Assembly: GCF_004310665.1 (NCBI RefSeq)
Contig: NZ_SIXF01000001.1
Coordinates: forward strand, 434,001 to 498,000
Origin: Pedobacter kyonggii
Lineage (GTDB): Bacteria; Bacteroidota; Bacteroidia; Sphingobacteriales; Sphingobacteriaceae
Direction: 5' to 3'
DNA length: 64,000 nucleotides
The notes under the pieces were generated by a model. That model had not been told where the DNA came from, made no database searches, and saw only the letters and a list, made by a program, of their open reading frames with translations. Positions within the stretch are counted from its first letter, which is position 1; every line of letters starts with the position of its first letter. Made by a program: the position numbers and the translations under genes. Shown here one piece after another: positions 64,000-64,000 of this stretch.

Positions 64000-64000
64000 A

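Noticed and set aside
1-64000. CRISPR array, prophage, integrative element, tRNA or rRNA
   Set aside because: No regularly spaced repeats with unique spacers, no integrase or phage structural genes and no cloverleaf-like or rRNA sequence were recognised by eye; a covariance-model scan was not possible.

Overview
The window is chromosomal DNA of a member of the Bacteroidota, most likely a Pedobacter-like Sphingobacteriaceae. This rests on the SusC/SusD pair, the DUF1800/DUF1501 pair, several CKK-type lipoproteins, promoter sequences of the TTG/TAnnTTTG type, AT-rich sequence, and the kinds of short dispersed intergenic repeats seen here. No tRNA, rRNA, CRISPR array, integrase or intact insertion sequence was found.

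Layout. 1-11.8 kb: housekeeping and small membrane or secreted proteins (DUF2892, DUF1080, TMEM175-like channel, aat, DUF1800/DUF1501, YccF, a phosphatidate phosphatase-like gene divergent from a diacylglycerol kinase-like gene, and an rbfA-trhA-M23 operon). 12-17.9 kb: a four-helix-bundle protein, hflX, and a short trp operon (trpE-trpG-trpC). The trp operon is preceded by a 25-residue leader peptide with three Trp codons and a strong attenuator hairpin. 18-34.8 kb: two overlapping secreted amidohydrolase genes, an Oar-like TonB-dependent receptor, an ABC exporter, an MFS transporter and a SusC/SusD pair. 35.3-42.7 kb: a small-protein/ridA/eamA/recG operon, an abundant-type OmpA protein, a Xaa-Pro aminopeptidase and meaB. 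42.7-53.8 kb: a surface-glycan cluster with five GT2/GT4 enzymes, a DUF5672 protein, a GT11 fucosyltransferase, an ABC exporter, an acyltransferase and a DUF268 methyltransferase-like gene. 53.8-59 kb: an accessory segment with a decayed repeat-protein gene, a MACPF (perforin-fold) lipoprotein, an S41 protease lipoprotein, an HTH regulator and a DUF4143 ATPase preceded by two 32-bp iterons. 59-64 kb: the rimP-nusA-infB operon.

Most interesting. (1) The trp leader/attenuator is visible directly in sequence and has a plausible antiterminator. (2) A MACPF lipoprotein lies beside a glycan biosynthesis cluster. This resembles the arrangement known for Bacteroidales secreted antimicrobial proteins (BSAPs), where the toxin is inherited with glycan genes that change the producer's own surface. 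(3) The gaps hold many dispersed repeats. One lies at the stop codon of the DUF1080 gene, and another is translated as the N-terminus of TrpC.
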